From Fragilaria radians (Eukaryota; Bacillariophyta; Fragilariophyceae; Fragilariales; Fragilariaceae), in the NCBI GenBank assembly GCA_900642245.1, contig CAAAJI010000065.1, forward strand, positions 58,428 through 100,057: a stretch of DNA of 41,630 nt, written 5' to 3'. Position numbers and translations under genes: made by a program. Each line of letters opens with the position of its first letter. Within the stretch, counting starts at the first letter, position 1. The notes below the pieces were generated by a model, which worked only from the letters and a program-made list of their open reading frames with translations, searched no databases and was not told the DNA's origin. Shown here in pieces: positions 20,697-30,745 of the stretch.

Positions 20697-22574
20697 CTAA
20701 ATCAAGAGTTTGATTTTAAATATAGTACTCCATAATTTCCCAGTGACGTAAATGACATCGGGATCGTCGGATACAGAAATTCCATTGAAAACATCGGCAC
20801 CGGAATTTCGTTTCGAGAATAGTGTTCGAAAATCTGCGTATAATGAATATGTTGATGTGTGAGAATGAATGTAAAGTATACATATTGAAAAATAAACCTC
20901 CTCATTTTGTTGTCCCAAAAACAAGAAATTACGAGAGAGAAACATTACAATTCTTTTTGTATTTGTAACGGTTCCATTTGATTCGTCTACCTCGCAACAC
21001 CACGTACCATATTCTTTTTCCACTACACCCGTCTCGGGATGTATAACTAGCAAGACATCCGAATACCAAACATTTGCCAAAACTCGTCCTCTCCAATATT
21101 CAATTTCATTGAGTTCCACAGCTGGTTGACCATTTTGTCGTATGACGGGAAGAGGATCCGATTTGGGAGCACAATGACTTTTCTTTTCGGGTTGCCAACA
21201 ATCAGGGTCCCAAAATATAAGATTGGAGGATCCGTCGGTAACAATCAATCGATCACGATCGTAGTCGTAGGTAATACCCCATCCTTCGTTGAATTTGGTA
21301 GTTTCGTAGGTATATGCTATAGGAGTAGCCGTAAGATCATTTAGGTCATAGACAAACCCTTTTGCTCGTTTCCAGACAATTTGAACAAGCTTGTCCTTGT
21401 AGACCGTCATGCCTTCTCCAAAGTATTCCCTTTTCATATTTACCATTTGTTGTACCTTTCCTGTTTGTGGATCTAATATGCGTACACTGGAACGACCATA
21501 GAGTCCTGTAGACTCAAATAACTTTCCATTGACGTAGGTAAGACCCTGCGTGAAGGCATCCGGATCATGAGGTATCCGATCCATGATCTGAAATTTGACT
21601 CCGGATTTCAGAGTGACAGTCGCATTATTCCAGGCTTGTTGAATGTCTTCCAATTCCTTTGTAGTATTTTTGTCATCAGTTGCAAGGTCTTCGTCTTCAA
21701 GTTCCTTCTCTTGATTCATAACTTGTTCGGCCTTTGTTTTTTCGTCCACTAGGGTAGTTGTTGTTGTATTTTCAGTAATCTGAGTGTTGTTCAACATCTT
21801 GAGTTCTGTCCAATTTCCTAAAATATGGGGAACCGTGAGCGACACATTATGATGTGTGTAAGAGAAAAAGGGGGAAGACGCGTGTGTCACAAGTGAATAG
21901 TTCCTGCAGATATACATATACATACCTTCGCTTCGTTGAATACTTGAAATTAAGGATGATGATGATGATGTTGATGAGGAGGAAGCATTCAATGAAGATT
22001 CCTGTTCTGTTGCTTGTTGATCATGATCAATCATTTTTGAAGGAGAATCCGATAATGGTGTACGTTTGGAAGGAATGTAGGAATGTGGATCAATCCGAGG
22101 AGGGACGATTGGATAGGGAGGATGGGAAGTATAAAATGGATTCCATTGACTCCAATTTAATGATTTCGGGAGGGTTTGATTCGGATGCGTGTGTGACCAT
22201 GCCTTCCAAACGGCCTTTTGTCTTGACGCCATAATTGCATCAGTTATATTACTATTTTGTGATGGATTATCATAGAATGAGTCATAATCTTTATGATGAG
22301 CAAAGGGATTATCCTTCGAATTGTCTCGAAATGTATGAGGATTTGTGACATCGTTTCCAATCCTTCCAACGTCCTCATCATGGATGTCAATTGGTAATTC
22401 TCGAAATGACCTGTAATCCGTCGTAAGAAATACGAAACAAGCAAAACTCAAGAGACTAAAGATCAATCCAATTCCAAAGCAACGATTTTGTTCGCGCATC
22501 TCTAGCGATGCACTACTTGTCATCACGGCTAGTGTTTCTGCATTCTCATCATTTGCTATTTCAACATCAGTCAT
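20697..22574 (-). CDS. Glutaminyl-peptide cyclotransferase (plant/bacterial beta-propeller type), type II membrane anchored
   Basis: Exons on the minus strand are 22574-21926, 21817-21008 and 20833-20697; the introns are 21818-21925 (108 bp, GTATGT..TTTTAG) and 20834-21007 (174 bp, GTACGT..CGCAG). The spliced product is ~531 residues. An N-terminal hydrophobic anchor (CFGIGLIFSLLSFACFVFL) begins about 30 residues in, followed by a long Ser/Thr/Asn-rich stalk. The catalytic domain begins DPDAFTQGLTYVNGKLFEST and runs through GLYGRSSVR, FGEGMTVY, NEIEYWRGRVLANVW to DVFNGI and VTGKLW. This matches the Glu_cyclase_2 family (papaya-type QC), which turns N-terminal Gln into pyroglutamate in the secretory route. 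Removing the second intron restores EYDFRTLFSKR, as homologues expect. An upstream in-frame ATG at 22718 would add 48 residues over a (TG)n tract; I prefer 22574. Confidence 0.88.
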   Translation of the reverse strand: MTDVEIANDENAETLAVMTSSASLEMREQNRCFGIGLIFSLLSFACFVFLTTDYRSFRELPIDIHDEDVGRIGNDVTNPHTFRDNSKDNPFAHHKDYDSFYDNPSQNSNITDAIMASRQKAVWKAWSHTHPNQTLPKSLNWSQWNPFYTSHPPYPIVPPRIDPHSYIPSKRTPLSDSPSKMIDHDQQATEQESSLNASSSSTSSSSSLISSIQRSEGMYMYICRNYSLVTHASSPFFSYTHHNVSLTVPHILGNWTELKMLNNTQITENTTTTTLVDEKTKAEQVMNQEKELEDEDLATDDKNTTKELEDIQQAWNNATVTLKSGVKFQIMDRIPHDPDAFTQGLTYVNGKLFESTGLYGRSSVRILDPQTGKVQQMVNMKREYFGEGMTVYKDKLVQIVWKRAKGFVYDLNDLTATPIAYTYETTKFNEGWGITYDYDRDRLIVTDGSSNLIFWDPDCWQPEKKSHCAPKSDPLPVIRQNGQPAVELNEIEYWRGRVLANVWYSDVLLVIHPETGVVEKEYGTWCCEVDESNGTVTNTKRIVMFLSRNFLFLGQQNEEVYFSICILYIHSHTSTYSLYADFRTLFSKRNSGADVFNGISVSDDPDVIYVTGKLWSTIFKIKLLI

Positions 22575-24220
22575 ATTATTCTTGAACGATCCAAAGATGC
22601 TACAATGAAACAGGTAATTGCTAGTGTGTGTGTGTGTGCACTCGGTGAGACAACTACAAAGAGTTCTCAAGATATGTTTTTTCGGAGAACAAACACAAAA
22701 CACTGCCTCCCCCAACACTTTTTGCTACTACTGCCTATACCTAAAAGTCAGAAGGCTTTTAACACTGTAAATTCCCAAAGATTCCCCTTCACTGTGTGTG
22801 TAGACAGAAGACTGTACTGCAATCTTCGGTATGCCTGTCTACAACGAAAACAATGTATCAACGTAGCCAATGCAAGTAAAGTAACTGTTTTGTTGACAAA
22901 TCAGCAAATTAACGTCAGATAACTGAATGTGGACATCCAAATAGCATCTAAAGTCAATCCATATTTGGAAAGAGAGTATCAAGAACATTTCAGTACTACT
23001 ATCACTAACTAGATGCTAGTGTAAAGTAGTATTCAATGTCTCTGATCTCTCAACCAAAAACATATACATAGTTGGCTTGTAAATAATTGAATTCATCATA
23101 TCTTTGACAAACAAATTTTGGATTCAACTTGCTCTACATCAATAGTAAGTTGAATCCAGATATGATTCTTTGCAAGGCATCCAAATGTCCAGAATGATAC
23201 TTCTAACAACCATTGACATTCTTAAGGTATTTGAATTTCAAATTCTGTATTGTTTAGCATACTCATAAAGTCCTGTTGCCTCTTGGAGTAATAAAGCATG
23301 TCCATTTTAAGACAATATGACCATACTTTATCATTGTGTCAAAGATGGCTATTGCTAATTGTACAAAGTCTACAACTTATTTCTGATACTGCATTAAGGA
23401 TAATGTTACATCACATTCAATAGCTAGGCTGTTCTAACAGTCACAATCCTGGGAGAATATACTTTGTTAGCCTATAAACACCTTAACACTTTATTTGGAA
23501 ATATCTTTTTCATCATTTCAATTTGAATGCAAGAATGGGTGACGCTATAGGCACTTAACCGGCAATATCAATTTACTCAAGTGATACATCCGTTTATTGG
23601 CCTTTATAATACTTGTGGAATTTTGATAAGTGACAACTGATATATTTGCACCGGAGAAATTTGAATATGTCACCGAGATGGTACGAAAAGGAAAAGCTTC
23701 CGAATTAAGTAAAATTTATCGCAATTAAAGGTGTACTAATTTTGATGATTTGCATTTTCTCCGTGACCTTGGTGGATTCGGGACTGATATCACAAAAATT
23801 CGATGCATTCTATATCGAAGCTTCTGCTACATGTCTTAGCTGACAATTCATGTACAATCTTCTCGTATATAAAACCGAAAAGAGATGGCCGAGAATTTTC
23901 GGGAACGACGACATAATCATTCTTCACTAACAATCTGATGAGAAACCCCAACTGCTCATCGGATTTAGGAGTACTTTTCAATTAGTTAAATCTAAGTGCT
24001 AAAATGTCGTAGTCTTAATTTCTGATCTTTTACTTCCTTCGAAGAATATCTGAATTACGATGGAAACAATTGAGTCCCTATCGTTTACATGATTATATAC
24101 CGGAAACTTATACACCGAGTCAGGGACGCCTTTTGGTCGTATAAAGTCTTTATTGTGACCACATGGTTTCCAACTAATCCTCCGTATCGTCGATCACATT
24201 TGTGTTACAATTTTTCAAAA
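22575..24220. other. Interval between the cyclase and the TPR genes
   Basis: About 1.65 kb between two divergently transcribed genes. A GT/AC microsatellite lies near 22624-22637 in the cyclase leader. An in-frame ATG at 24089 could extend the TPR protein by 44 residues. The remainder has no recognised gene except a possible minus-strand exon at 23790-23981, listed separately. Confidence 0.5.
23790..23981 (-). other. Possible orphan exon or gene fragment (unrecognised)
   Basis: A 63-codon open stretch on the minus strand with protein-like composition, including DEQLGFLIRLLVKNDYVV and PSLFGFIYEKIVHEL. It lacks an ATG: a stop sits just before it, and a plausible acceptor (TTGAAAAG) lies at its start. 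No partner exon was found on either side. It may be the last exon of a decayed gene or chance; I recognise no family. Confidence 0.25.
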
Positions 24221-26311
24221 ATGACTTTCAACAATTGCACAGCAGAATTCAGTAGCCATTCCAGGAAGCGCCTTGCTAGCGACGAGATTGATAGTATGAA
24301 GAGTCCTATATGCTCCTTCAACGAAGTTGGTATCAATCATTTAAACAATGGCTTAACTTCTGAAGCCCTTCGCTCCTTTGAGCGTGCATGGCTGTATTGG
24401 AAAGATGTATCCCATTCCTGTGACTCAAACACCGATTCCCATACCAAGGAATCTTTATCACTTCAATTTCCTTTTACTCGAATCAAGAACTCAGCGCACA
24501 AGAACCTTTATATCTTTCAACGGGATGAATATGATGAAGGTATGCATGCGTTCCCCCTACCGATTCATTTCAATACTTCGAACGTCGATGAGGATATCGC
24601 TAGAGTCATCGCATATAACCTTGGTCAAGCGTATGTTCGTAATGGTGCCTACGAAGAAGCAATAATTTGGTTTCAAACCGCCCTCCAACATAATGTCGTC
24701 CGAAAGCATCAATCGATTGTCCGAGTTGGAAATTTTCAAATTTTCCATAATATTGGACATTGCTTTTATCGCTTAGGGCTTTACGAAAAAGCCCTTGATG
24801 AATATCGCGTTGCTTTGAATGAAGAAAGCCAAAAGGGAAAGTGTGATCTCAAAATTGCTACGACACTGAATTGTATTGCAGTTCTTTATTTTCACAATCA
24901 TGCAACTGAAATAGACAAGGCAACTGAGCATTTCCGAAGCTGTCTAGACATCAGACGGCGAATCCTGGGTTCTGATCATGTCGATGTCGCAACTGTTTTG
25001 AATAATCTAGGACGCACCTATTATCTCCATGGCGACTATAAAAAAGCCCTTCCGATATACATCGAAGCTCTCCGTATTCGTCGACATCATCTAGGTGACA
25101 ACGACCTTGATGTCGCAGCAACCATTTATAACACAGGCCAAACCTTTCATCAGATGGGTAAGCTAACTGAAGCTATGGAATATTATCAAAACTTCTTGAG
25201 AATCGCAAAGGATCGACTTGGGTCTGAGCATCGTGATATTGCAATAATCTACAAATGCATTGCACAGATTCATCAAGAGCAAGACGAACTTGATACTGCC
25301 TTGGAGATATTTGAATTGTCTTTAAAAGTGGGAAAGGCTGCACTTGGAAACTTTCATCCTGAAATTGCATCCACATTAAATAAGATCGGTAATCTGTCTT
25401 ATGAGTGTGGGAATATGGACGCCGCTCTAGCCTATTATCAGGAAGGCCTTGAAGTTGAGAAAAAGGTTTTGAAGTCCAACCATCCGCATATCATTGTAAC
25501 TTTGACAAATATTGCACAAGTACACAAACATCGTGGTGAATTTGAACTTGCCATTGAATGTTATCGGGAGATTCATCAGTTGCAAATTCAGTCACTTGGA
25601 AACAATCATCTCGATATTGCTGCAACGTTAAGTAGCATGGGCTTGATGAAATATCACTTGCACGAGTATTTGGAGTCATTTGATTTGTATCAAGAAGCAC
25701 TTCGTATTCGGAGAGATTGTTTGGGAGAATGTCATGCTGATGTTGCTTCTACCTTGAACTCGATTGGACTCGTACTATTCAAACAAGAACAATTTGAGAT
25801 AGCAAAGCAATGTTTCATGGAAAGTCTTCGATTAAGGCAAAGCATCCTCGGGTCTAATCATAGAGATGTGGCAGTTCTTTGGTACAATATTGCCACAATC
25901 TATATGGAGACGGGCGAAGATGACTTAGCATTGAAATGCTATCATGAGACATTGCGTGTTGAAAAATGCGCACTCGGAACCTACCATGATGATGTAGTTT
26001 TGACACTACAACAAATCGGACAGGTATACCAAGTTAGAGGTGAAATAGAAATGGCTCTAGATTATTTCAATGATGCTTTGAAAATCGTACAAGAGAAACA
26101 TGGCAATAACCACTTGTCTGTTGCAAAAATTCTGAATTGTATGGGAAATATATATCTTCAGAAAGCCGCCGTGAAAGAATGCATGGAGTGTTACACTACA
26201 GCTACAAGAATTCTGAAGCATATGGGTTCTTCCGTAGATGACATTACCATTGTGGGATATCCTTTCTATTCCTTATCCAAAAATCATCCAGTTTGTGCTC
26301 CAATCGCCTAA
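24221..26311 (+). CDS. Kinesin-light-chain-like TPR repeat protein, tandem paralogue 1
   Basis: 697 residues from the ATG at 24221, intronless. I chose this ATG because the product then aligns with the neighbour's N-terminus (SRKRLASDEIDS here, CRKRHAIDEIDS there); the ATG at 24089 would add 44 residues with no counterpart. A header region with RDEYDEGMHAFPLPIHF precedes about 13 TPR units. Most are exactly 42 residues, in the form VATVLNNLGRTYYLHGDYKKAL...LRIRRHHLGDNDLD, the kinesin light chain/NPHP3 type. Such arrays bind peptides or partner proteins, and none of the catalytic or transmembrane parts of larger TPR proteins is seen. The final ~20 residues (YSLSKNHPVCAPIA) are shared with paralogue 2. 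The function is unknown; a diatom-expanded TPR family is the best description. Confidence 0.88.
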   Translation: MTFNNCTAEFSSHSRKRLASDEIDSMKSPICSFNEVGINHLNNGLTSEALRSFERAWLYWKDVSHSCDSNTDSHTKESLSLQFPFTRIKNSAHKNLYIFQRDEYDEGMHAFPLPIHFNTSNVDEDIARVIAYNLGQAYVRNGAYEEAIIWFQTALQHNVVRKHQSIVRVGNFQIFHNIGHCFYRLGLYEKALDEYRVALNEESQKGKCDLKIATTLNCIAVLYFHNHATEIDKATEHFRSCLDIRRRILGSDHVDVATVLNNLGRTYYLHGDYKKALPIYIEALRIRRHHLGDNDLDVAATIYNTGQTFHQMGKLTEAMEYYQNFLRIAKDRLGSEHRDIAIIYKCIAQIHQEQDELDTALEIFELSLKVGKAALGNFHPEIASTLNKIGNLSYECGNMDAALAYYQEGLEVEKKVLKSNHPHIIVTLTNIAQVHKHRGEFELAIECYREIHQLQIQSLGNNHLDIAATLSSMGLMKYHLHEYLESFDLYQEALRIRRDCLGECHADVASTLNSIGLVLFKQEQFEIAKQCFMESLRLRQSILGSNHRDVAVLWYNIATIYMETGEDDLALKCYHETLRVEKCALGTYHDDVVLTLQQIGQVYQVRGEIEMALDYFNDALKIVQEKHGNNHLSVAKILNCMGNIYLQKAAVKECMECYTTATRILKHMGSSVDDITIVGYPFYSLSKNHPVCAPIA

Positions 26312-26825
26312 TCGCTTGTATCAAATTTTCTGTCAATTTCTGTCAATATACGATTGGATGTCTAGTTGTGGGTGAAACACATAACTGTTTATATTAAACT
26401 ATTTTAAACTATTTTTATTTGTAAAAGTCTTTGATCATTCTCACGTTTGTAGCAAAATCCTTAACATTGGTTGCCTTGTTTCCCTCAGTGTCATTTTCCT
26501 GAGTTTGCCGACAATGACTTCGTACTTTTTGGATGTCCTCATTGTGATCAATTTCCGAGGGGAAAATTGGTACGCGCAGAAAATTGTTCATAGTCATTTC
26601 AAAAATATCAATATTAATTGTCTCGAGTATGCAGACTTTGGAGAAAACGGGGTCATAGGCAAAGAATGTCACCCCAATGCGTAAAATTTACTAATGGTGC
26701 ACACGATTAATGACCAAAAGTTAGTTTCTCCATGTTTTTCGACAAACGGGTTTAAAAATTGCTTCAGGAAAAATATTCATATGTTTCCATAATTTTCCAT
26801 AAATTTAAATTCTAGCCGAAACGAC
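26312..26825. other. Spacer between the tandem TPR genes
   Basis: About 510 bp, AT-rich, with duplicated tatttaaactatt-like motifs just after the first stop. It holds the 3' UTR of paralogue 1 and the promoter of paralogue 2. An 85-residue minus frame at 26415-26672 is open but featureless. Confidence 0.5.
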
Positions 26826-28952
26826 ATGCAAAAAGTGAATTCCAACGTAACGTTCGCGAAAGGATGCAGTGATATTGGTCACTGTCGGAAGCGCCATGCA
26901 ATTGACGAGATAGATTCGACGAGCTCTGCTTCCGAGTTGAATAATATTGGTGTCAGTCACATTCTGAATGGGGTTGTTCCCGAAGGCATCCGTGTCTTGA
27001 AATGCGCATGGATCCATCTCAAGAGTACTCCTAAGTATCATACTTCAAAAGCCAAAAAGTTTGTTTCTGGAGACTTAGATGATGATCCTATTGCGATTCG
27101 TGAAGAAGAGCTCTCAAGCCCTCAAATAATCCGTAAGAATATTTTCATCGGTCCAAGAGATGAATACGACGAAGGTATGCACATATACTTCGCTCCACTC
27201 CATATTGGTAGTTTGCCTGTGAATAAAAGTGAGATCTGCGGCATTATAGCATACAATCTGGGTCACTGCTATGCTCGTAACGGTTCTCATGGTGAAGCGA
27301 TTGCATGGTTTCAAGTAGCAATGAGAATCCATACATTTGACTTAGTGCCACAATCGAAAACGGCACTTTGCACCATTGCCCTTCATCACAATATTGGGAA
27401 TTGCTTCTATCGAATGGGTCAATATGAGGAAGCCCTTGAACAATACAATTCAGCTTTAAAGGCTGAATGTGTTCATGGGATGAGTGAAATTGATGTGGCC
27501 GCAACTTTAAATTGCATAGCTGTCCTTTACTTTCACTGCAACTCGAATGAAATCGAAAAGGCTGCAGAGCTTCTCCGACGTGCCCTTGAAATTAGAAGAC
27601 GCATCCAAGGTCCCAATTCAGTAGATGTCGCAACTGTGTTGAATAATTTAGGACGTATCCATTATCTCCTCGGTGATTACATGAAGGCACTTGCAGTGTA
27701 CACAGAGGTCCTTCGAATCCGTCGACACCATTTGGGAGACAACAATGTTGATGTAGCTGCGACAATTTATAATACAGGTCAAGCCTTTCATCAAATTGGT
27801 AATGTTTCTGAAGCTATGAGATATTATCAAGACTTCTTGAGAATCGCAAAGGATCGCTTCGGCTCTAACCATCGTGACATTGCCATGATATACAAATGCA
27901 TTGCACAGATTCATCAAGAGAAGGGTGAGTATGATACAGCGAAGGTGACATTTGAATTGTCTCTAGAAGTGGGAAAGGCTGCACTTGGAAACTTTCATCC
28001 TGAAATTGCATCCACATTAAATAAGATCGGTAATCTGTCTTATGAGTGTGGGAATATGGACGCAGCTCTAGCCTACTATAAGGAAGGCCTTGAGATTGAG
28101 AAAAAGGTTCTAAGGCCTTTTCATCAGCATATCATTGTAACTTTGACAAATATTGCACAAGTACACAAACATCGTGGTGACTTTGAACTTGCCATTGAAT
28201 GTTATCGCGAGATTCATCAATTGCAAATTCGGTCACTTGGAAACAATCATCTCGATATTGCTGCAACGTTAAGTAGCATGGGCTTGATGAAATATCATAT
28301 AAAGGAATATTCTGAGTCATTTGATTTGTATCAAGAAGCGCTTCGTATTCGGAGAGATTGTTTGGGTGAATGTCATGCTGATGTTGCGTCCACCTTGAAC
28401 TCGATTGGACTCGTACTATTCAAACAAGAATACTTTGAGATAGCAAAGCAATGTTTCATGGAAAGTCTTAAAATAAGACAAGCAGTTCTTGGGAAGAAGC
28501 ATAAAGATGTGGCAGTTCTTTGGTACAATATTGCCACAATCTATATGGAGACGGGTGAAGATGATTCGGCTATAGAATGTTATTTGGAGTCCTTACAAGT
28601 GGAAAGACATGCACTTGGATCGGATCATAGCGATGTTGTATTAACGTTACAACAAATTGCACAAGTTTATCAGCAACGAGGTGAAACATCCTTGGCCCTG
28701 GAATATTTCGCAGAAGCCTTGAAAATTGAACGGAAGAAACATGGCGAGCATCACATATCGGTGGCAAAACTTCTGAATTGTATGGGGAATATTTATCTTC
28801 AAAATGCTGCAATGGATGAATTTATGGAATGTTTCATTTCCGCTACAAGAATTATGAAATATTTGGATCTCCCTGTTGAAAATTTGACCATTGTTGGATT
28901 TAACTTTTATTCCTTGTCCAAAATTCATCCAGCCTGTGCCGCAACTGCCTAA
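26826..28952 (+). CDS. Kinesin-light-chain-like TPR repeat protein, tandem paralogue 2
   Basis: 708 residues, intronless, same strand as paralogue 1 and 514 bp behind it. It has the same layout: N-terminal basic DEIDS segment, RDEYDEGMHIYFAPLHI header, about 13 TPRs of 42 residues and the YSLSKIHPACAATA end. The central TPRs match paralogue 1 almost base for base at a constant offset of 2641 (for example 95 identical bases, 25328-25422 versus 27969-28063), including synonymous sites. The N-terminal third and the last two repeats are clearly diverged. The pair therefore arose by tandem duplication with later homogenisation of the middle. The role is probably scaffolding or protein binding; partners are unknown. 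Confidence 0.88.
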   Translation: MQKVNSNVTFAKGCSDIGHCRKRHAIDEIDSTSSASELNNIGVSHILNGVVPEGIRVLKCAWIHLKSTPKYHTSKAKKFVSGDLDDDPIAIREEELSSPQIIRKNIFIGPRDEYDEGMHIYFAPLHIGSLPVNKSEICGIIAYNLGHCYARNGSHGEAIAWFQVAMRIHTFDLVPQSKTALCTIALHHNIGNCFYRMGQYEEALEQYNSALKAECVHGMSEIDVAATLNCIAVLYFHCNSNEIEKAAELLRRALEIRRRIQGPNSVDVATVLNNLGRIHYLLGDYMKALAVYTEVLRIRRHHLGDNNVDVAATIYNTGQAFHQIGNVSEAMRYYQDFLRIAKDRFGSNHRDIAMIYKCIAQIHQEKGEYDTAKVTFELSLEVGKAALGNFHPEIASTLNKIGNLSYECGNMDAALAYYKEGLEIEKKVLRPFHQHIIVTLTNIAQVHKHRGDFELAIECYREIHQLQIRSLGNNHLDIAATLSSMGLMKYHIKEYSESFDLYQEALRIRRDCLGECHADVASTLNSIGLVLFKQEYFEIAKQCFMESLKIRQAVLGKKHKDVAVLWYNIATIYMETGEDDSAIECYLESLQVERHALGSDHSDVVLTLQQIAQVYQQRGETSLALEYFAEALKIERKKHGEHHISVAKLLNCMGNIYLQNAAMDEFMECFISATRIMKYLDLPVENLTIVGFNFYSLSKIHPACAATA

Positions 28953-29061
28953 AACCTTAATGGATATAGAAAATTACTAGATGCTACTACTTGCCTGACA
29001 ACCATTTTTGACAGTAAACAGTGGATAGGAAGGGAATCATATTTTAGGAATTTACACTGCG

Positions 29062-30745
29062 ATGACGTTCTTTGTGGACATAATTTCAAGGCCAACCAAA
29101 ATTATTTTTATAGTTGTCATTCTTGGTATACGTTTGTTGACCGTCATGTCGTTGTCGTCCTCCTCCTCCAATGCCGATTTGTTTCTCTCTGCCGCATCAT
29201 CTTTTCCAAGTGATGCATTGACAGAGCACCAAAAGTATGAACATCCCTTGGTAGAGCGTTATGCCACGAAGGAAATGAGTTTCATTTGGAGTCCTGCGAT
29301 GAAATTCTCAACGTGGAGAAAACTCTGGACAGCCCTTGCTACGGCTGAACAAGAATTGGGATTAGATATTAGCGATGAGCAACTTAAATCCATGAGAGAG
29401 AAACTCTATGAGATTGATTTCGAATTTGCTGCCAAGAAGGAGGCCGAATTCCGACACGACGTTATGGGTCATGTCCATGCCTTTGGTGAAGTTGCCCCTG
29501 AGGCCATGCCAATCATTCATCTAGGAGCGACCTCTTGCTATGTTGGTGATAATACAGATTTGATTCAAATCCGAGATGCATTAAAGTTAATTCAAAGGAA
29601 GATTATTCAAGTCTTGGCGACGATGAAAGAATTTGCAGTCAAATATCGTGATCTTCCCACTCTTGGTTTTACACATTATCAACCTGCACAACTCACAACG
29701 GTGGGTAAGCGATGTACACTATGGATGCAAGATCTCCTCTTAGACCTAGAGCGAGTTAACTACGAAATCGATTCTCTCCCAATGAGAGGAGTCAAAGGTA
29801 CTACAGGCACACAAGCAAGTTTCTTGGAACTATTTGACGGTGATCATGAAAAGGTGAAGGCCCTGAACCGTCGAGTTTGTGAACTAATGGGATTCACTCA
29901 TTCCATTGCAGTGTCAGGACAAACCTACACTCGCAAGATTGATTATGCCGTCTTGAGTGTCTTGTCAGCCATTGCACAATCAGCATACAAGATGTGTGGA
30001 GACATTCGCCTTTTGGCCAATCTCAAGGAAGTCGAGGAACCCTTCTCCAAGACACAAATTGGATCAGTGCAATGGCCTACAAGCGGAATCCAATGAGGAG
30101 TGAACGTGTCTGTTCCCTCGCCAGGTACATAATGGGTTTGCCCTCTGCGGCTGCCAATACCCACGCCTCTCAATGGTTTGAACGAACTCTGGATGACTCG
30201 GCAATTCGAAGAATCATTCTTCCAGAGGGATTCTTGGGGGCGGATGTTATTCTTAGTCTTTTACAAAATATTGCGGATGGCTTGCATGTTTGGCCCAATG
30301 TCGTCAAGGCACACGTATTAGCCGAGTTGCCATTCATGGCTACTGAAAATATTATTATGGAATGTAAGTATTTGGTTTTGCAGTTTGGAGTAGGATACAC
30401 AAGGAAATCTTAACATTATACGGTTGAAACTCACCAACATCTTCTATAGGTGTCAAGGCAGGAGGTGATCGTCAAGAACTTCATGAAGCGATTCGTGTCA
30501 AATCTATGGAGGCAGGAGCTGTAGTCAAGGGAGAAGGAAAGCCAAATGATTTATTGGAAAGAATTGCGTCCGATGATTTATTCAAGTCAGTACACTCCAA
30601 ATTAGATAAATTGATGGATCCCATTCAATTTGTGGGTCGGGCACCGGAGCAAGTGGATGAATTCATTAGGGATGAAATTGATCCAATTTTGGAGAAGTTT
30701 AAAGACTTGTTATCCATCGAGTCCGTTGATGATGTCAATGTATAA
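29062..30745 (+). CDS. ADSL: Adenylosuccinate lyase (eukaryotic ADSL type), apparent one-base frameshift
   Basis: Exon 1 is 29062-30363 and exon 2 is 30450-30745, with intron 30364-30449 (86 bp, GTAAGT..TATAG; spliced codon TGT). The product closely follows animal ADSL: HLGATSCYVGDNTD, TLGFTHYQPAQLTTVGKR with its catalytic-region His, GVKGTTGTQASFLELF, RLLANLKEVEEPF, ASQWFERTLDDSA and ELPFMATENIIM. The enzyme cleaves SAICAR and adenylosuccinate in purine synthesis. At about 30063-30068 the frame breaks: the fumarase/aspartase signature (GSSxMxYKRNPM) is split, and downstream sequence continues one frame back, as if one base were absent. Either a sequence error or a true mutation is possible. 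The loop reads AMAYKRNP, where human has AMPYKRNP. The start could also be the ATG at 29146, since the first 28 residues are hydrophobic and not family-like. Confidence 0.92.

Noticed and set aside
22575..22718. Upstream in-frame ATG at 22718 as the cyclase start
   Set aside because: The 48 extra residues are Cys/His/Thr-rich and encoded over a TG microsatellite; the ATG at 22574 gives a normal short cytosolic tail before the membrane anchor.
30058..30068. Programmed -1 ribosomal frameshift site in ADSL
   Set aside because: No X XXY YYZ slippery heptamer and no evident downstream stem; missing base or mutation is simpler.
29994..30413. Separate gene starting at an ATG at 29994
   Set aside because: Its first ~20 residues are ADSL exon 1 read out of frame; from 30065 on it is the ADSL continuation, so it belongs to that gene.
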